Positions 45,756-54,533 are shown, numbered from the stretch's first letter. The stretch is 64,000 nucleotides of DNA from Streptomyces spororaveus (GCF_016755875.1 NZ_BNED01000005.1:3079001-3143000); one strand, 5' to 3'. A program made the numbers and translations. The notes: generated by a model not told the origin, from the letters alone.

Positions 45756-46718
45756 ATGTTCGCTGCCTACGCCGCCCGAATCGACCGTGACCAGCCGCTG
45801 AACGGCCTTGAGCTGGGCGACCGCCCGGCCCCCGAGGCCCGGCCCGGCTGGGTGACCGTGAACGTCAGGGCCGCCTCCCTCAACCACCACGACCTGTGGT
45901 CGCTGCGCGGGGTCGGCCTCGGCGAGGAAAGACTCCCCATGATCCTCGGCTGCGACGCCGCCGGGATCGACCAGGACGGCAACGAGGTCGTCCTGCACTC
46001 CGTGATCGGCCAGAGCGGCCACGGGGTCGGCCCGGACGAGCCGCGCTCGATCCTGACCGAGCGCTACCAGGGAACCTTCGCCGAACAGGTGACCGTCCCC
46101 GCCTGGAACGTGCTGCGCAAGCCCGCCGAGCTGACCTTCGAGGAGGCCGCCTGCCTTCCGACGGCCTGGCTGACGGCGTACCGGATGCTGTTCACCAACG
46201 CCGGGGTCCGCCCCGGGGACTCCGTGCTGGTGCAGGGCGCGGGCGGCGGTGTCGCGACCGCCGCGATCGCCCTCGGCAAGGCGGCCGGCCTGCGGGTCTT
46301 CGCCACCAGCCGCGACGAGGCCAAGCGCAAGCGGGCCGTGGAGCTGGGCGCGGTGGAGGCGTTCGAGCCGGGCGCGCGGCTGCCGCAGCGGGTGGACGCG
46401 GTGATCGAGACGGTCGGTGCCGCCACCTGGTCGCACTCGGTGAAGTCCCTGCGCCCCGGCGGCACCCTGGTGATCTCCGGTGCCACGAGCGGCGACCGCC
46501 CGGCGCACGCCGAGCTGACCCGGATCTTCTTCCTGGAGCTCAAGGTGGTCGGCTCGACGATGGGCTCGAAGGACGAGCTGGAGGACCTGCTCGCCTTCTG
46601 CGCGACCACGGGGCTGCGGCCGGTCATCGACGAGGTGCTGCCGCTGGACCGGGCCCGGGAGGGGTTCGAGAAGCTCGCGTCGGGCGACCTCTTCGGCAAG
46701 ATCGTCCTCAAGCCCTGA
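45756..46718 (+). CDS. Zinc-independent MDR-family quinone oxidoreductase-like protein
   Basis: 320 residues from ATG 45756. GroES-like N-terminal domain (VTVNVRAASLNHHDLWSLRG) with MILGCDAAG, and a Rossmann domain with VLVQGAGGGVATAAIALGKA. Lys/Arg residues after the beta-2 strand (TSRDEAKRKR) suggest NADPH. The zinc-binding Cys residues of alcohol dehydrogenases are missing, as in quinone reductases and enoyl reductases. The substrate is unknown. Confidence 0.9.
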   Translation: MFAAYAARIDRDQPLNGLELGDRPAPEARPGWVTVNVRAASLNHHDLWSLRGVGLGEERLPMILGCDAAGIDQDGNEVVLHSVIGQSGHGVGPDEPRSILTERYQGTFAEQVTVPAWNVLRKPAELTFEEAACLPTAWLTAYRMLFTNAGVRPGDSVLVQGAGGGVATAAIALGKAAGLRVFATSRDEAKRKRAVELGAVEAFEPGARLPQRVDAVIETVGAATWSHSVKSLRPGGTLVISGATSGDRPAHAELTRIFFLELKVVGSTMGSKDELEDLLAFCATTGLRPVIDEVLPLDRAREGFEKLASGDLFGKIVLKP

Positions 46719-46758
46719 CCTCCGGGGCCGGACGGAGCCCCGCCCTCCCGAACCCGAT

Positions 46759-46802
46759 GTCAACTGGGGTTGACGACACCTCCCGCGTCAACCTACATTG
46801 AC
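46759..46802. promoter_or_regulatory. Two tandem inverted repeats upstream of HTH/Clp-N genes
   Basis: GTCAAC-TGGG-GTTGAC (46759-46774) and GTCAA-CCTACA-TTGAC (46787-46802) share the same half-site and are centred 28 bases apart, on nearly the same helix face. The second ends four bases before the start of the small HTH gene. Autorepression by that protein is the simplest reading. Confidence 0.7.
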
Positions 46803-46806
46803 ATGC

Positions 46807-47016
46807 ATGACGGAAGCGACCGATCTCGCAGAACGGGCAGGTGACCGGGACCCGCGCGTGGGCCTGCGTGCCGTGGCCGCCCTCCGCAGGCTGCTGGAGC
46901 AGCTGGAGGCCGTACAGGTACGCAGCGCCCGCGCGCAGGGATGGTCCTGGCAGGAGATCGCGGCCGAGCTCGGCGTCAGCCGGCAGGCCGTGCACAAGAA
47001 ATACGGGAGGCTCTGA
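46807..47016 (+). CDS. Small helix-turn-helix protein coupled to Clp-N protein
   Basis: 69 residues from ATG 46807. The N-terminal half is a helix (VGLRAVAALRRLLEQLEAVQ), and the C-terminal half a recognisable HTH (GWSWQEIAAELGVSRQAVHK). Such proteins are encoded immediately before Clp N-terminal-domain proteins across actinobacteria. The stop overlaps the next start (TGATG). The upstream tandem repeats may be its operators. Confidence 0.88.
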   Translation: MTEATDLAERAGDRDPRVGLRAVAALRRLLEQLEAVQVRSARAQGWSWQEIAAELGVSRQAVHKKYGRL

Positions 47017-47588
47017 TGTTCGAACGCTTCACCCGTGACGCCCGGTCGACCGTGACCGGGGCGATGAGCGAGGCCCGGCGGGCCGGGGCCGCCACCGTCG
47101 GCGAGGAGCACCTGCTGCTCTCCCTGCTGACCCTGGGCGCCCTGGACCCCCTCGGCGTGGACCGCGCGGCGGTGGCCGCCGACCTCGCGGCGGCCCGCCG
47201 CCGGGGCGGTATGTCCCGGGCGGACGAGGAGGCGCTCGCCGGACTCGGCATCGACCTCACCGAGATCGTCTCCCGCATCGAGGAGTCCCACGGCCAGGGC
47301 GCCCTCGCGGCCCCCGCGCCCCGCAGGCGGACCCTGGGCGCCTCGATCCGCTCCGCCCTCGGCCGCGAGGACGCGGACGACCGGGCCGGCAGCCACCGGG
47401 TCCCCTTCACCGAGGGCTCGAAGAAGGTACTGGAGCAGTCCCTGCGTATCGCGCTGGGCCGCAAGGACAACCACATCGGCACCCTGCACCTGCTGCTGGC
47501 CCTGCTCTCCCGCCCCGGCACGGTCTCCGAGGTCCTGTCGGACCACGGCGTCACCTACAGCACGGCCGAGACAACCCTGGCAGCCTGA
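47016..47588 (+). CDS. Clp N-terminal (double Clp-N repeat) domain protein
   Basis: 190 residues from ATG 47016. Two Clp-N repeats are visible: FTRDARSTVTGAMSEARRAG with VGEEHLLLSLLT, and FTEGSKKVLEQSLRIALGRK with IGTLHLLLALLS. No AAA+ domain follows, so this is a free-standing ClpC/ClpA N-domain that could bind substrates or adaptors of ClpC, or bind small molecules. It is co-translated with the HTH protein. Confidence 0.9.
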   Translation: MFERFTRDARSTVTGAMSEARRAGAATVGEEHLLLSLLTLGALDPLGVDRAAVAADLAAARRRGGMSRADEEALAGLGIDLTEIVSRIEESHGQGALAAPAPRRRTLGASIRSALGREDADDRAGSHRVPFTEGSKKVLEQSLRIALGRKDNHIGTLHLLLALLSRPGTVSEVLSDHGVTYSTAETTLAA

Positions 47589-47846
47589 CGCCCAAGGCCC
47601 CGGCGGCAGCGGATGGGCGGGGGTGTCGTCCGGGTCGCGGGCGCGGGCCGGGCCGGGAGTGCGCCGGGGTATCTCCTCGGACGCCGAACGTGGCGAGCGG
47701 ACGAGAAGCGGAGCCGCATTGCGTTCGGCGCCCTGCGGGGACACCCCGCCCCACACCCGGCCGACGCCCCCCGGGGGCATTTCAGCCCCACCGGCGTTCG
47801 AGGCGCGGGTCCGGGGCGGCGCCCCGGCGGCGGCGCCGCGGGCGGG

Positions 47847-48737
47847 CTACGGCTTGGAGCCGAACGTCGTTCCCAGCCGTGCGGTGGCAGCCGCCAGGTG
47901 CCCGCGCGCCTCGGCCACCTGGGCCGCGGTCACTCCGCGGTCCCGCGCCGCATCGCGGACCTCGTCGCGGAAACGGTCCAGCAGCCGGTCCAGGTCGCGC
48001 GCCGGATCCGCGGTCGGCGTCAGGTCCGCGGCCCAGCCCGAAGCGCGGTCCGCGTCCGCCGCCGCGTCCCCCGCCGGGGCCGCGGCGGGCGCACCGCCGA
48101 GCCAGGCTCCGGCCAGGCTGCCCAGGACGCCGCCGGACCGGGCGAACTGCTCCTGGAGCTGGCCCGCGATGCGCTGGACCTCCTCGCGGGCCCGCTCCTG
48201 GGCCTCCTTGGCCTGGCGGCGGGCCTGCTGCGCCTCCTCGCGGGCGCGGCGGCTCTCGTCCTTCGCCCGGCGCGCCTGTTCCTTCCACTCCTGCCGCGCC
48301 CTGCGCAGGTCCTCCTTGGCGGCCTTCCACGACTCGTCCTCGACATGGGTCGCCGAGGCCGAGGCCGCGGCCAGCATCTCGCGCCGCAGGTCACCCGCCG
48401 CACCCCGGACGTCGTCGCGCATCTCGGCGGCGAGCTCGCTCACCGAGTCGCGGATCTCCAGCTCCAGGTCGGCCAGCTCACCGCCGCGGTCGGCCAGTTC
48501 GGCCCGGCCCGCGTCGGTGATCGAGTACACCTTGCGCCCGCCCTCGGTGGCGTGCGTGACCAGGCCCTCGGCCTCCAGCTTCGCCAGCCGCGGATACACG
48601 GTGCCCGCGGAGGGCGCGTACAGGCCCTGGAAGCGCTCCTCCAGCAGGCGGATCACCTCGTACCCGTGGCGCGGGGCCTCGTCCAGCAGCTTGAGGAGGT
48701 ACAGGCGGAGGCGGCCGTGGGCGAAGACGGGCGGCAT
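47847..48737 (-). CDS. PadR-family regulator with long coiled-coil extension
   Basis: 296 residues, ATG at 48737. The winged helix is FAHGRLRLYLLKLLDEAPRH then GYEVIRLLEERF and YPRLAKLEAEGLVTHATEGGRK. After about residue 90 a long charged coiled coil (KAAKEDLRRARQEWKEQARR and similar) replaces the usual short C-terminal dimer helix; a Gly/Ala linker and helical end follow. It begins one base after the DUF4097 stop and is co-transcribed with it. Autoregulation through the palindromic site upstream of the DUF4097 gene is likely. Confidence 0.88.
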   Translation of the reverse strand: MPPVFAHGRLRLYLLKLLDEAPRHGYEVIRLLEERFQGLYAPSAGTVYPRLAKLEAEGLVTHATEGGRKVYSITDAGRAELADRGGELADLELEIRDSVSELAAEMRDDVRGAAGDLRREMLAAASASATHVEDESWKAAKEDLRRARQEWKEQARRAKDESRRAREEAQQARRQAKEAQERAREEVQRIAGQLQEQFARSGGVLGSLAGAWLGGAPAAAPAGDAAADADRASGWAADLTPTADPARDLDRLLDRFRDEVRDAARDRGVTAAQVAEARGHLAAATARLGTTFGSKP

Positions 48738-48738
48738 G

Positions 48739-49701
48739 TCAGAGCACCTTCTTGTCGAGCGCGAGGGGGGTGACGGGGCGGTCCGCGTCGGCCTGCGGGC
48801 GGCGCAGCAGCGCGATCGAGCCGGAGACCGTGGTCGCGCGCAGGGTGCCGGCGCCGGAGCCGAGGGTTCCGGTGATCCGCTTGGCGCCCATCTGACCGGA
48901 GACCCGCAGGTCCTCGAAGGCGTTGGAGACGCGGCCGGTGGCGGTGTTGGCCTCGACCTTGGCGTCGGCGGGGTGCGGGAGGCGGATCGCGACCTGTCCC
49001 GATACGGAGTGGAGGAAGATGTCCACCGGCTCGGGGTCGGCGGGGTCCGCGGCGAGGTCGATGAGCATGTCGCCGCTGACCGAGTCGGCCCGCACGTTGC
49101 CGCCCGAGCCGTCGACCACCGTCAGGCCGCCGGAGACGGAGTGGAAGCCGAACTCGCCGGAGACGGACTGGGCCTCGACGCTGCCGGAGACGGTGTGCGC
49201 CTTGACCCGGCCGGACAGCCCGACCAGCGTGGCGTCGCCGGAGACCCCGGTGACGTCGGTGCCGCCGGAGATGCCGGAGACGAAGACGGCGGCGCCGACC
49301 GCGGCCACGTGGACCTGGGTGGCGGCAGGCACGGTGAGGGTGATCGAGACGCTGCGCTCCCAGGCCTTGCGGCCGGAGGCGGAACCGGCCCAGGCCTTCC
49401 AGGGCTTGGTCTCGAACCACTGCTTGAGGCCCTGGGAACCGTTCCAGGGCAGGTCCTCGTAGGAGACGGTCAGCGCGCCGCCGTCCTGCACGACGTACAG
49501 CGGCGGTCCGTCCACCTCGGTCACCTCCAGGCGGGCCGGGCCCTCCTCGGCGGCGACCACGTTCACCGTGCCGCTCACGAGGCGGACGCGGAGCTCGGTC
49601 ACCGGCTCTTCGAAGGTGAGCTTCTGCGGTTCGGCGAAGTGCCACGTCGACTGCGACTGCGACTGCGACGGCGACGACGACTCGGGCGACTGCTCTGCCA
49701 T
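48739..49701 (-). CDS. DUF4097-family beta-helix protein, cytoplasmic
   Basis: 320 residues, ATG at 49701 with GAGGAGGATC upstream. A Ser/Gln-rich start (SSPSQSQSQS) leads to a right-handed beta-helix built from repeats such as VSGISGGTDVTGVSGDATLV and HTVSGSVEAQSVSGEFGFHS. No signal peptide, in contrast to the lipoprotein relative at 9597-10363. Pairing with a PadR regulator is a recurrent Streptomyces layout; the function is unknown, perhaps a bactofilin-like or envelope-stress scaffold. Confidence 0.88.
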   Translation of the reverse strand: MAEQSPESSSPSQSQSQSTWHFAEPQKLTFEEPVTELRVRLVSGTVNVVAAEEGPARLEVTEVDGPPLYVVQDGGALTVSYEDLPWNGSQGLKQWFETKPWKAWAGSASGRKAWERSVSITLTVPAATQVHVAAVGAAVFVSGISGGTDVTGVSGDATLVGLSGRVKAHTVSGSVEAQSVSGEFGFHSVSGGLTVVDGSGGNVRADSVSGDMLIDLAADPADPEPVDIFLHSVSGQVAIRLPHPADAKVEANTATGRVSNAFEDLRVSGQMGAKRITGTLGSGAGTLRATTVSGSIALLRRPQADADRPVTPLALDKKVL

Positions 49702-49750
49702 GGTGCTGATCCTCCTCGTGCGTTCACGGACGTGGCTCGACGCACGCAAC

Positions 49751-49781
49751 ATATCGCGTCTTCCGTTAACACGATATATCG
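49751..49781. promoter_or_regulatory. Probable PadR operator
   Basis: ATATCG (49751-49756) is mirrored by CGATAT (49772-49777) with 15 bases between, and the latter is part of the perfect palindrome CGATATATCG (49772-49781). The AT-rich cluster stands out against its GC-rich surroundings and lies 50-80 bases before the DUF4097 start. Confidence 0.65.
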
Positions 49782-49849
49782 CGGTTGAAGGAAGTCAAGC
49801 GTCCCGTCAGAACCCCACGATTCGGGGTGTTTTGCACTATTGTGTGGGC

Positions 49850-50728
49850 ATGTCAATATCCAGGGCCGCGACCGGCGGAATGCTGCTCTGCCGCGCCGAA
49901 CCCCTTGCCGTCCGGCCCCCGGCACACCTGTTGCGCGTAAGGCTGCTGCTCGCCCCGGCGGGCGACTGGAGCGTGCTCGTCCCCGAGGACAAACCGTGGC
50001 GGGACGGCCCGGAGAGCGTCGCGGAGGTCCTCTCCCGCTGGGGCTCGGCGATCGCCCTCGGCACCACCTGGCCGGTGCTGAGCCTGTGGTGGGAGGCCGG
50101 CCGGGCCGGATTCGCCCTGGCCGGCGGCTTCCGGCGGACCGCCGCCTACGCGTGGGACCCGGCCGGGCGCCCGGCCGGCGAGCCCGATGCCGTGCGGGCC
50201 CTGTCGGCGCGGCTCGGGCTGGACCCCGTACTCGACCTGGCGGACCTGGAGCGGCTCACCCGCACCAGCACCGACCCCGCCGTGGACGGGGAGGCCCGGC
50301 TGCTCGCGCTGGTCGCCCTGCTCACGCGCGCCGGACTGGCCCTGCCGCCCGGGCTCGCCCCGGGCGAATCGGCCGACCGGCTGCGGGAGGCGGCCCGGGT
50401 GGCCCCCGGCGCGGAGAAGCTGGAGTGGTCCGGCCGCCGCGACGCGGTACGGGCCGGGCTCGACGCGGTGGAGCAGGGCCCGCTGGGCCCGTGGGTCCGC
50501 GGCCCGCGGGCCCGGCTGGTGGGCGCGGCCCAGGTGGCGGCCGCCGCGCCCCTGCTGGCCTGGGCGGCCCACCGCCGCAGCCCGGGCTGGGCCGCGGCGG
50601 GCGCGGTCCTGCTGGCGCAGGGGGCCGCGTCCCTGGCGTACGACCGGGCCCGGACGGCGGTCAGCGGGCCGTGGGGGGCAGCTCCTTCATCCGGTCGACG
50701 ACCGTCCGGTTCACCACGGCGCTCGTGA
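49850..50728 (+). CDS. Hypothetical protein with C-terminal hydrophobic helix
   Basis: 292 residues from ATG 49850 (MSISRAATGGMLLCRAEPLA). The N-terminal two thirds look soluble (LLLAPAGDWSVLVPEDKPWR, GSAIALGTTWPVLSLWWEAG). Near residues 235-275 a weakly hydrophobic Ala-rich segment may touch the membrane. The family is common in Streptomyces but its role is unknown to me. The last 68 bases overlap the convergent CU044_5270-type gene. Confidence 0.7.
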   Translation: MSISRAATGGMLLCRAEPLAVRPPAHLLRVRLLLAPAGDWSVLVPEDKPWRDGPESVAEVLSRWGSAIALGTTWPVLSLWWEAGRAGFALAGGFRRTAAYAWDPAGRPAGEPDAVRALSARLGLDPVLDLADLERLTRTSTDPAVDGEARLLALVALLTRAGLALPPGLAPGESADRLREAARVAPGAEKLEWSGRRDAVRAGLDAVEQGPLGPWVRGPRARLVGAAQVAAAAPLLAWAAHRRSPGWAAAGAVLLAQGAASLAYDRARTAVSGPWGAAPSSGRRPSGSPRRS

Positions 50729-51779
50729 ACACGACCGTGCCGGGCTTGATCAGGCCCTGCTCGCCGGACTCGCCCTGCACCTGGACGCTGCGCTCGCCGA
50801 GGAAGGCGAGCGTCTGACGGTCGAAGATCCACTCCTCGCGCTGTCCGGAGTGCTCGTCGAGCCGGGCGACCGCGATCCCGGTGCGGCCCGCCGCGTCGAC
50901 CGCGTCGTCCACCGCCACCACACCGGGGATCTTCGCCGCGGCCTTGTACAGCGCGGCCGTGAGCTCGGCCGGCGGATAGCTGCCGCGCAGCAGGTCGCCG
51001 ATCGTGGTGAAGGCCTCCTGGTCGGGGCCGCTGCCCATGCCCTGGGTCTCCTCGTAGATCCGCCGGAGCAGCACGTCGGGGTCGGTGGGCAGCGTGGCGA
51101 GGTAGTCGTAGGTGGGCGCGTTCAGGTACGGCGTCCGGGTGTTGCCCTTCTCGTCGGGGCCCGCCAGGGTCACACCGGCCGGGCCGGTGTTGCCGGGTTC
51201 GATCAGCCAGCCCTGGGCGCCGTCCGGGGAGTTCCACTGGTGGCGCATGTGCAGCTCTTCGCTGACCACGGTGCTCTTGTCGCCGACGGTCTTCACGTAC
51301 GTGGTGGCCGTCCTGCTCCCGATGTAGATGAACTGGTCCGCGCGCACCGCCGGGCCGGAGGCGGAGAAGGAGGCCAGGGAGATCCGGTCCAGGAGCTGCG
51401 GCGCCCCCTTGGGATCGGCGGCACCGATCCGGGTGGTCAGCGCCGGGCCCGTGGCCACCGTGGAGCCGGGTCCGTCCGGGGCTCCGCGGTCCACGTAGGA
51501 GAAGAAGCCGGCGGCGAGGGCTCCGGCCAGGGCGAAGGCCGCGGCGGGCACGAAGACCGCCCGGCGCAGGAAGGGGTTGCGCGAGCCGCCGGCACGGGCG
51601 GTGGTGACGGCTGTCGTGGTGGCGGCATCGGCGGTGCGGAGGTCTTCGTGGATCCGGGCCATCAGGCGCTCCTTGTGGAACTGGTGGCGGCCCGCGGGCA
51701 GTTCCCGTTCGGCGAACGGCAGGAGGGGGGAGTTGTCCGGCCGGCCGGCCGGGCTGGGGCGGGAGGGGTCGGCGTTCAT
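50661..51779 (-). CDS. CU044_5270-family membrane protein linked to ECF sigma factor
   Basis: 372 residues, ATG 51779 overlapping the sigma gene stop as ATGA. Cytoplasmic N-terminus of about 75 residues (LPAGRHQFHKERLMARIHED), one membrane segment (AVFVPAAAFALAGALAAGFF), then an extracellular domain with DQFIYIGSRTATTYV and LLRRIYEETQGMGSG. The layout matches CU044_5270 proteins, which accompany ECF sigma factors and may serve as membrane sensors or anti-sigma factors. No zinc anti-sigma motif is present. Confidence 0.85.
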   Translation of the reverse strand: MNADPSRPSPAGRPDNSPLLPFAERELPAGRHQFHKERLMARIHEDLRTADAATTTAVTTARAGGSRNPFLRRAVFVPAAAFALAGALAAGFFSYVDRGAPDGPGSTVATGPALTTRIGAADPKGAPQLLDRISLASFSASGPAVRADQFIYIGSRTATTYVKTVGDKSTVVSEELHMRHQWNSPDGAQGWLIEPGNTGPAGVTLAGPDEKGNTRTPYLNAPTYDYLATLPTDPDVLLRRIYEETQGMGSGPDQEAFTTIGDLLRGSYPPAELTAALYKAAAKIPGVVAVDDAVDAAGRTGIAVARLDEHSGQREEWIFDRQTLAFLGERSVQVQGESGEQGLIKPGTVVFTSAVVNRTVVDRMKELPPTAR

Positions 51780-52402
51780 CGGGTTCCTTCCTGCGCGGAC
51801 CGGACCGCGTTCGTGCGGTCGCCCTGTATCTGTCGGGGCCGGGCCGCGAGTTCCCGCCTTTTCTTCTTCAGTTCCGCCTCGGCGAGTCTGCGGAGCTTCG
51901 TACGGGCCCGCGACAGCCTGGAGCGCACGGTTCCGACCGGAATGCCGAGGACCCGGGCGGCTTCGGCGTACTCCAGGCCCTCCCCCAGGCACAGCAGGAG
52001 GACCTCGCGCTCGGGACCGCGCAGCGCGCTCAGCTGCCCGAGCGTGGCCGCGATCTGCCGCCGGTCGTCGAGCCGCCCGGCGACCTCTTCGGCGTGGTCG
52101 GGCACGGACGCGGCACCGGCTGCCGCCGTGGCGGCTGCGGCGGCCCGGTAGCGCCGGTTGCTGCGGCAGTGGTTGCGCGCGAGGTTGGTGGCGATGCCCA
52201 GCAGCCAGGGCCGCAGCGAGCCGCCCTCGGGGTCGATCGTGCCGCGCAGCCGCCATGCCTCCAGGAAGGCGGCCGACATGACGTCTTCCGCGGCGGCCCA
52301 GTCCCCGGTCATCCGGAAGGCGTGGTTGTAGAGGGTGCGGGCGTGGCTGTCGAACAGCTCCGCGTAGGCGTCCGGATCCCCGGACCGCACCCGGGTTCGC
52401 AT
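51776..52402 (-). CDS. ECF RNA polymerase sigma factor
   Basis: 208 residues from ATG 52402 with an AGGAG 11 bases before it; GTG 52414 is possible. Sigma region 2 is AYAELFDSHARTLYNHAFRM followed by TGDWAAAEDVMSAAFLEAWR, and region 4 is LREVL-like LRGPEREVLLLCLGEGLEYA then VLGIPVGTVRSRLSRARTKL. It directs polymerase to a stress or developmental regulon and is co-translated with its CU044_5270-type partner. Its own promoter may be autoregulated. Confidence 0.93.
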   Translation of the reverse strand: MRTRVRSGDPDAYAELFDSHARTLYNHAFRMTGDWAAAEDVMSAAFLEAWRLRGTIDPEGGSLRPWLLGIATNLARNHCRSNRRYRAAAAATAAAGAASVPDHAEEVAGRLDDRRQIAATLGQLSALRGPEREVLLLCLGEGLEYAEAARVLGIPVGTVRSRLSRARTKLRRLAEAELKKKRRELAARPRQIQGDRTNAVRSAQEGTR

Positions 52403-52513
52403 CTCTGTCGTCACTCCTGTCGGCTGTCCGGCAGCCGAGGGGGAGTTCCCGTGACCTGCGCCACATCCGCCCCGGCCCGGGCCGGAAGGCACAGCCTAGG
52501 AAGGACCGGGGGG

Positions 52514-53449
52514 CTACGCCACCTCCAGCAGCGGGCTCGCGTGGTGGTGCAGCCAGGCCCGGTACGGGGGCGTGCGCAGGGCGGCCTCGCGGTAGGCGGC
52601 GCGCAGGTCCTCGTAGACCTCGGCGTGGGCGCCCGGTCTGGTGGCCAGCAGCAGACGTACGGCGAGGGGGTCCCCGCAGAGCGGCCGGATCGCCATGTCC
52701 TCGCGCGGCCCGGAGGTCGGCTGGCAGGGGGCGACCGCCTCGCCGGAGATGATCAGCGAGGTCGCCGTGTGGTAGTCGGCGTGCAGCACCGGCGGGTCGA
52801 GTCCGGCTCCCGCGAAGACCCGGCGCAGACCGTCCCACTCGCCGTCGACCGAGGGGTCGACCATCCAGCGGTCGGCGGCCAGGTCCCGTAAGGAGACCAC
52901 CGCCTGTCCCGCGGCCGGATGGTCCCGGGCCATCGACACGAACTGCGGTTCGCGGTCCATCAGTACGTGCAGCTGCAGCCCGGGCGGCACCCGCAGCGGG
53001 CTGCCCTCCACCTCGTGCACGAACGCCACGTCCAGCTGCCCCGCGGCGACCATCCTGAGCAGTGCGTTGGCGGAAACGTCCACCACGAGCGAGGTCTCGG
53101 TGTCCGGAAGTCGCCGGTGGATCCGCCTCAGCCAGCCCGGCAGCGCGCTGCTGGCGGTGGAGCCGATGCGCAGCCGTGAGGCGTGGGCCAGTTCGCGGGC
53201 CTCCGCCACCAGCGCGGCCATCTCGGCGAGCAGGGGGCGGGCCCGGCCCAGCACGGTCCGGCCGAAGGGGGTGGGCCGGCAGCCGGTCCGCTCGCGCAGG
53301 AACAGCTCTCCGTCGAGGGCGCGTTCGATACGGCGCAGCTGGGTCGTCAGGGAGGGTTGGCTCACGCCGAGTTGCCGGGCGGCCTTGTGCAGGCTTCCGG
53401 CGTCGGCGATGGCGCACAGCGCGCGCAGGTGCCTGACCTCAAGCTCCAT
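52514..53449 (-). CDS. snpR: LysR-family activator of snapalysin (SnpR-like)
   Basis: 311 residues, ATG 53449. HTH: RHLRALCAIADAGSLHKAAR then LGVSQPSLTTQLRRIERALD. The remainder is the two-lobe effector domain. It is divergent from the secreted metalloprotease gene, the known layout of snpR (mprR) and snpA (mprA), where the LysR protein activates protease expression. The T-N11-A site between the genes supports this. Confidence 0.9.
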   Translation of the reverse strand: MELEVRHLRALCAIADAGSLHKAARQLGVSQPSLTTQLRRIERALDGELFLRERTGCRPTPFGRTVLGRARPLLAEMAALVAEARELAHASRLRIGSTASSALPGWLRRIHRRLPDTETSLVVDVSANALLRMVAAGQLDVAFVHEVEGSPLRVPPGLQLHVLMDREPQFVSMARDHPAAGQAVVSLRDLAADRWMVDPSVDGEWDGLRRVFAGAGLDPPVLHADYHTATSLIISGEAVAPCQPTSGPREDMAIRPLCGDPLAVRLLLATRPGAHAEVYEDLRAAYREAALRTPPYRAWLHHHASPLLEVA

Positions 53450-53545
53450 GCCCCGAGGGTAGGCCGGTCCCTGCTGACCGCACCAGCCACCTATAGCCCC
53501 CCGAATCCCGCCATTCTCACGCTAGTTGGTCTGTCGAAATCTTCC

Positions 53546-53564
53546 CGATAGGCCCGCGTTATCG
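53546..53564. promoter_or_regulatory. LysR-type T-N11-A box in snpR/snpA intergenic region
   Basis: CGATA (53546-53550) and TATCG (53560-53564) are perfect half-sites; the T at 53549 and A at 53561 are spaced as T-N11-A. It lies 96 bases before the snpA start, fitting an activator site. Confidence 0.78.
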
Positions 53565-53659
53565 CGGAGTGACATCATCCGCCGGGCACATGGGCTCCCG
53601 CAGACTCCGGTTCGAAAGACCCACCCCCCACCGCACCGGACGAGTAGGAGCTCCCCCAC

Positions 53660-54328
53660 ATGCGCCACTCCCGTAAGGCCATGCTGGCCACGACCGTCGG
53701 CCTCGGCCTCGCCGCCACCCTTGGTGTCGTCCCCACCGCCACCGCCGCGCCCGCCCCCGTCGGAAACGCCGTGAGCTACGCCGCGTACGAGCGTTCGCCG
53801 GAGAACGACGCCGCCAACGCCGCCTTCTTCGAGGCCGTGCAGCGTTCGGTCGCCGAGCAGCGCGCCGCGAACCCGGGCGCCCTGGCCGTGACCGTCACGT
53901 ACAACACCCGCAGTGCCCCGAGCTTCCGCAGCCAGATAGCCCGCTCCACGCAGATCTGGAACAGCTCGGTGTCCAACGTGAAGCTGCAGGAGGTGTCCTC
54001 GGGCGGGAACTTCTCGTACCGCGAGGGCAACGACTCACGTGGCTCGTACGCGAGCACGGACGGGCACGGCCGGGGTTACATCTTCCTCGACTACCGGCAG
54101 AACCAGCAGTACAACTCCACCCGGGTGACGGCGCACGAGACCGGCCACGTGCTGGGTCTGCCGGACCACTACTCGGGCCCGTGCAGCGAGCTGATGTCGG
54201 GTGGCGGCCCGGGCACCTCGTGCACGAACGCCAACCCGAACTCCGCCGAGCGGGCGCGGGTGAACCAGCTCTGGGCCAACGGCTTCGCCTCCGGCCTGGG
54301 CGCGAAGGAGCTCGCCGCCAAGGGCTGA
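53660..54328 (+). CDS. snpA: Snapalysin, secreted small neutral zinc protease (M7)
   Basis: 222 residues from ATG 53660 with AGGAGCTCC upstream. Signal peptide: [20 protein letters not shown] and cleavage after ATAA-type Ala residues. The mature domain contains the extended zinc motif [17 protein letters not shown] (HExxHxxGxxD), the M7 signature, and [14 protein letters not shown] with the Met-turn and disulfide Cys. The protein is about as long as known SnpA pre-proteins; propeptide removal is expected. Expression depends on SnpR. Confidence 0.97.
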   Translation: MRHSRKAMLATTVGLGLAATLGVVPTATAAPAPVGNAVSYAAYERSPENDAANAAFFEAVQRSVAEQRAANPGALAVTVTYNTRSAPSFRSQIARSTQIWNSSVSNVKLQEVSSGGNFSYREGNDSRGSYASTDGHGRGYIFLDYRQNQQYNSTRVTAHETGHVLGLPDHYSGPCSELMSGGGPGTSCTNANPNSAERARVNQLWANGFASGLGAKELAAKG

Positions 54329-54329
54329 G

Positions 54330-54533
54330 TCAGCGCTCCTCGGGATCCGCGTAATCGGAGCAGTCGGGGTTCCGGCAGGGACCCCGGCCCCACACCGGGA
54401 TGAAGATCCCGAGGGACTTGCGCCGCCTGACCACCGTGTCGACGCGGCGTCCGCACGCCGGGCACGTCTGCTGTTCGTGCCCGGCCTGCGGGGCCACCGT
54501 CTCGTGCGCATGGTGCTGCTGTTCACCGGCCAT
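54330..54533 (-). CDS. Small zinc-ribbon protein
   Basis: 67 residues, ATG at 54533. Two Cys pairs, TCPACGRRVDTVVRRRK and GPCRNPDCSDY, form a zinc ribbon; the N-terminus is His/Gln-rich. It ends next to snpA on the other strand. Role unknown. The gene is short but the Cys spacing is convincing. Confidence 0.7.
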   Translation of the reverse strand: MAGEQQHHAHETVAPQAGHEQQTCPACGRRVDTVVRRRKSLGIFIPVWGRGPCRNPDCSDYADPEER

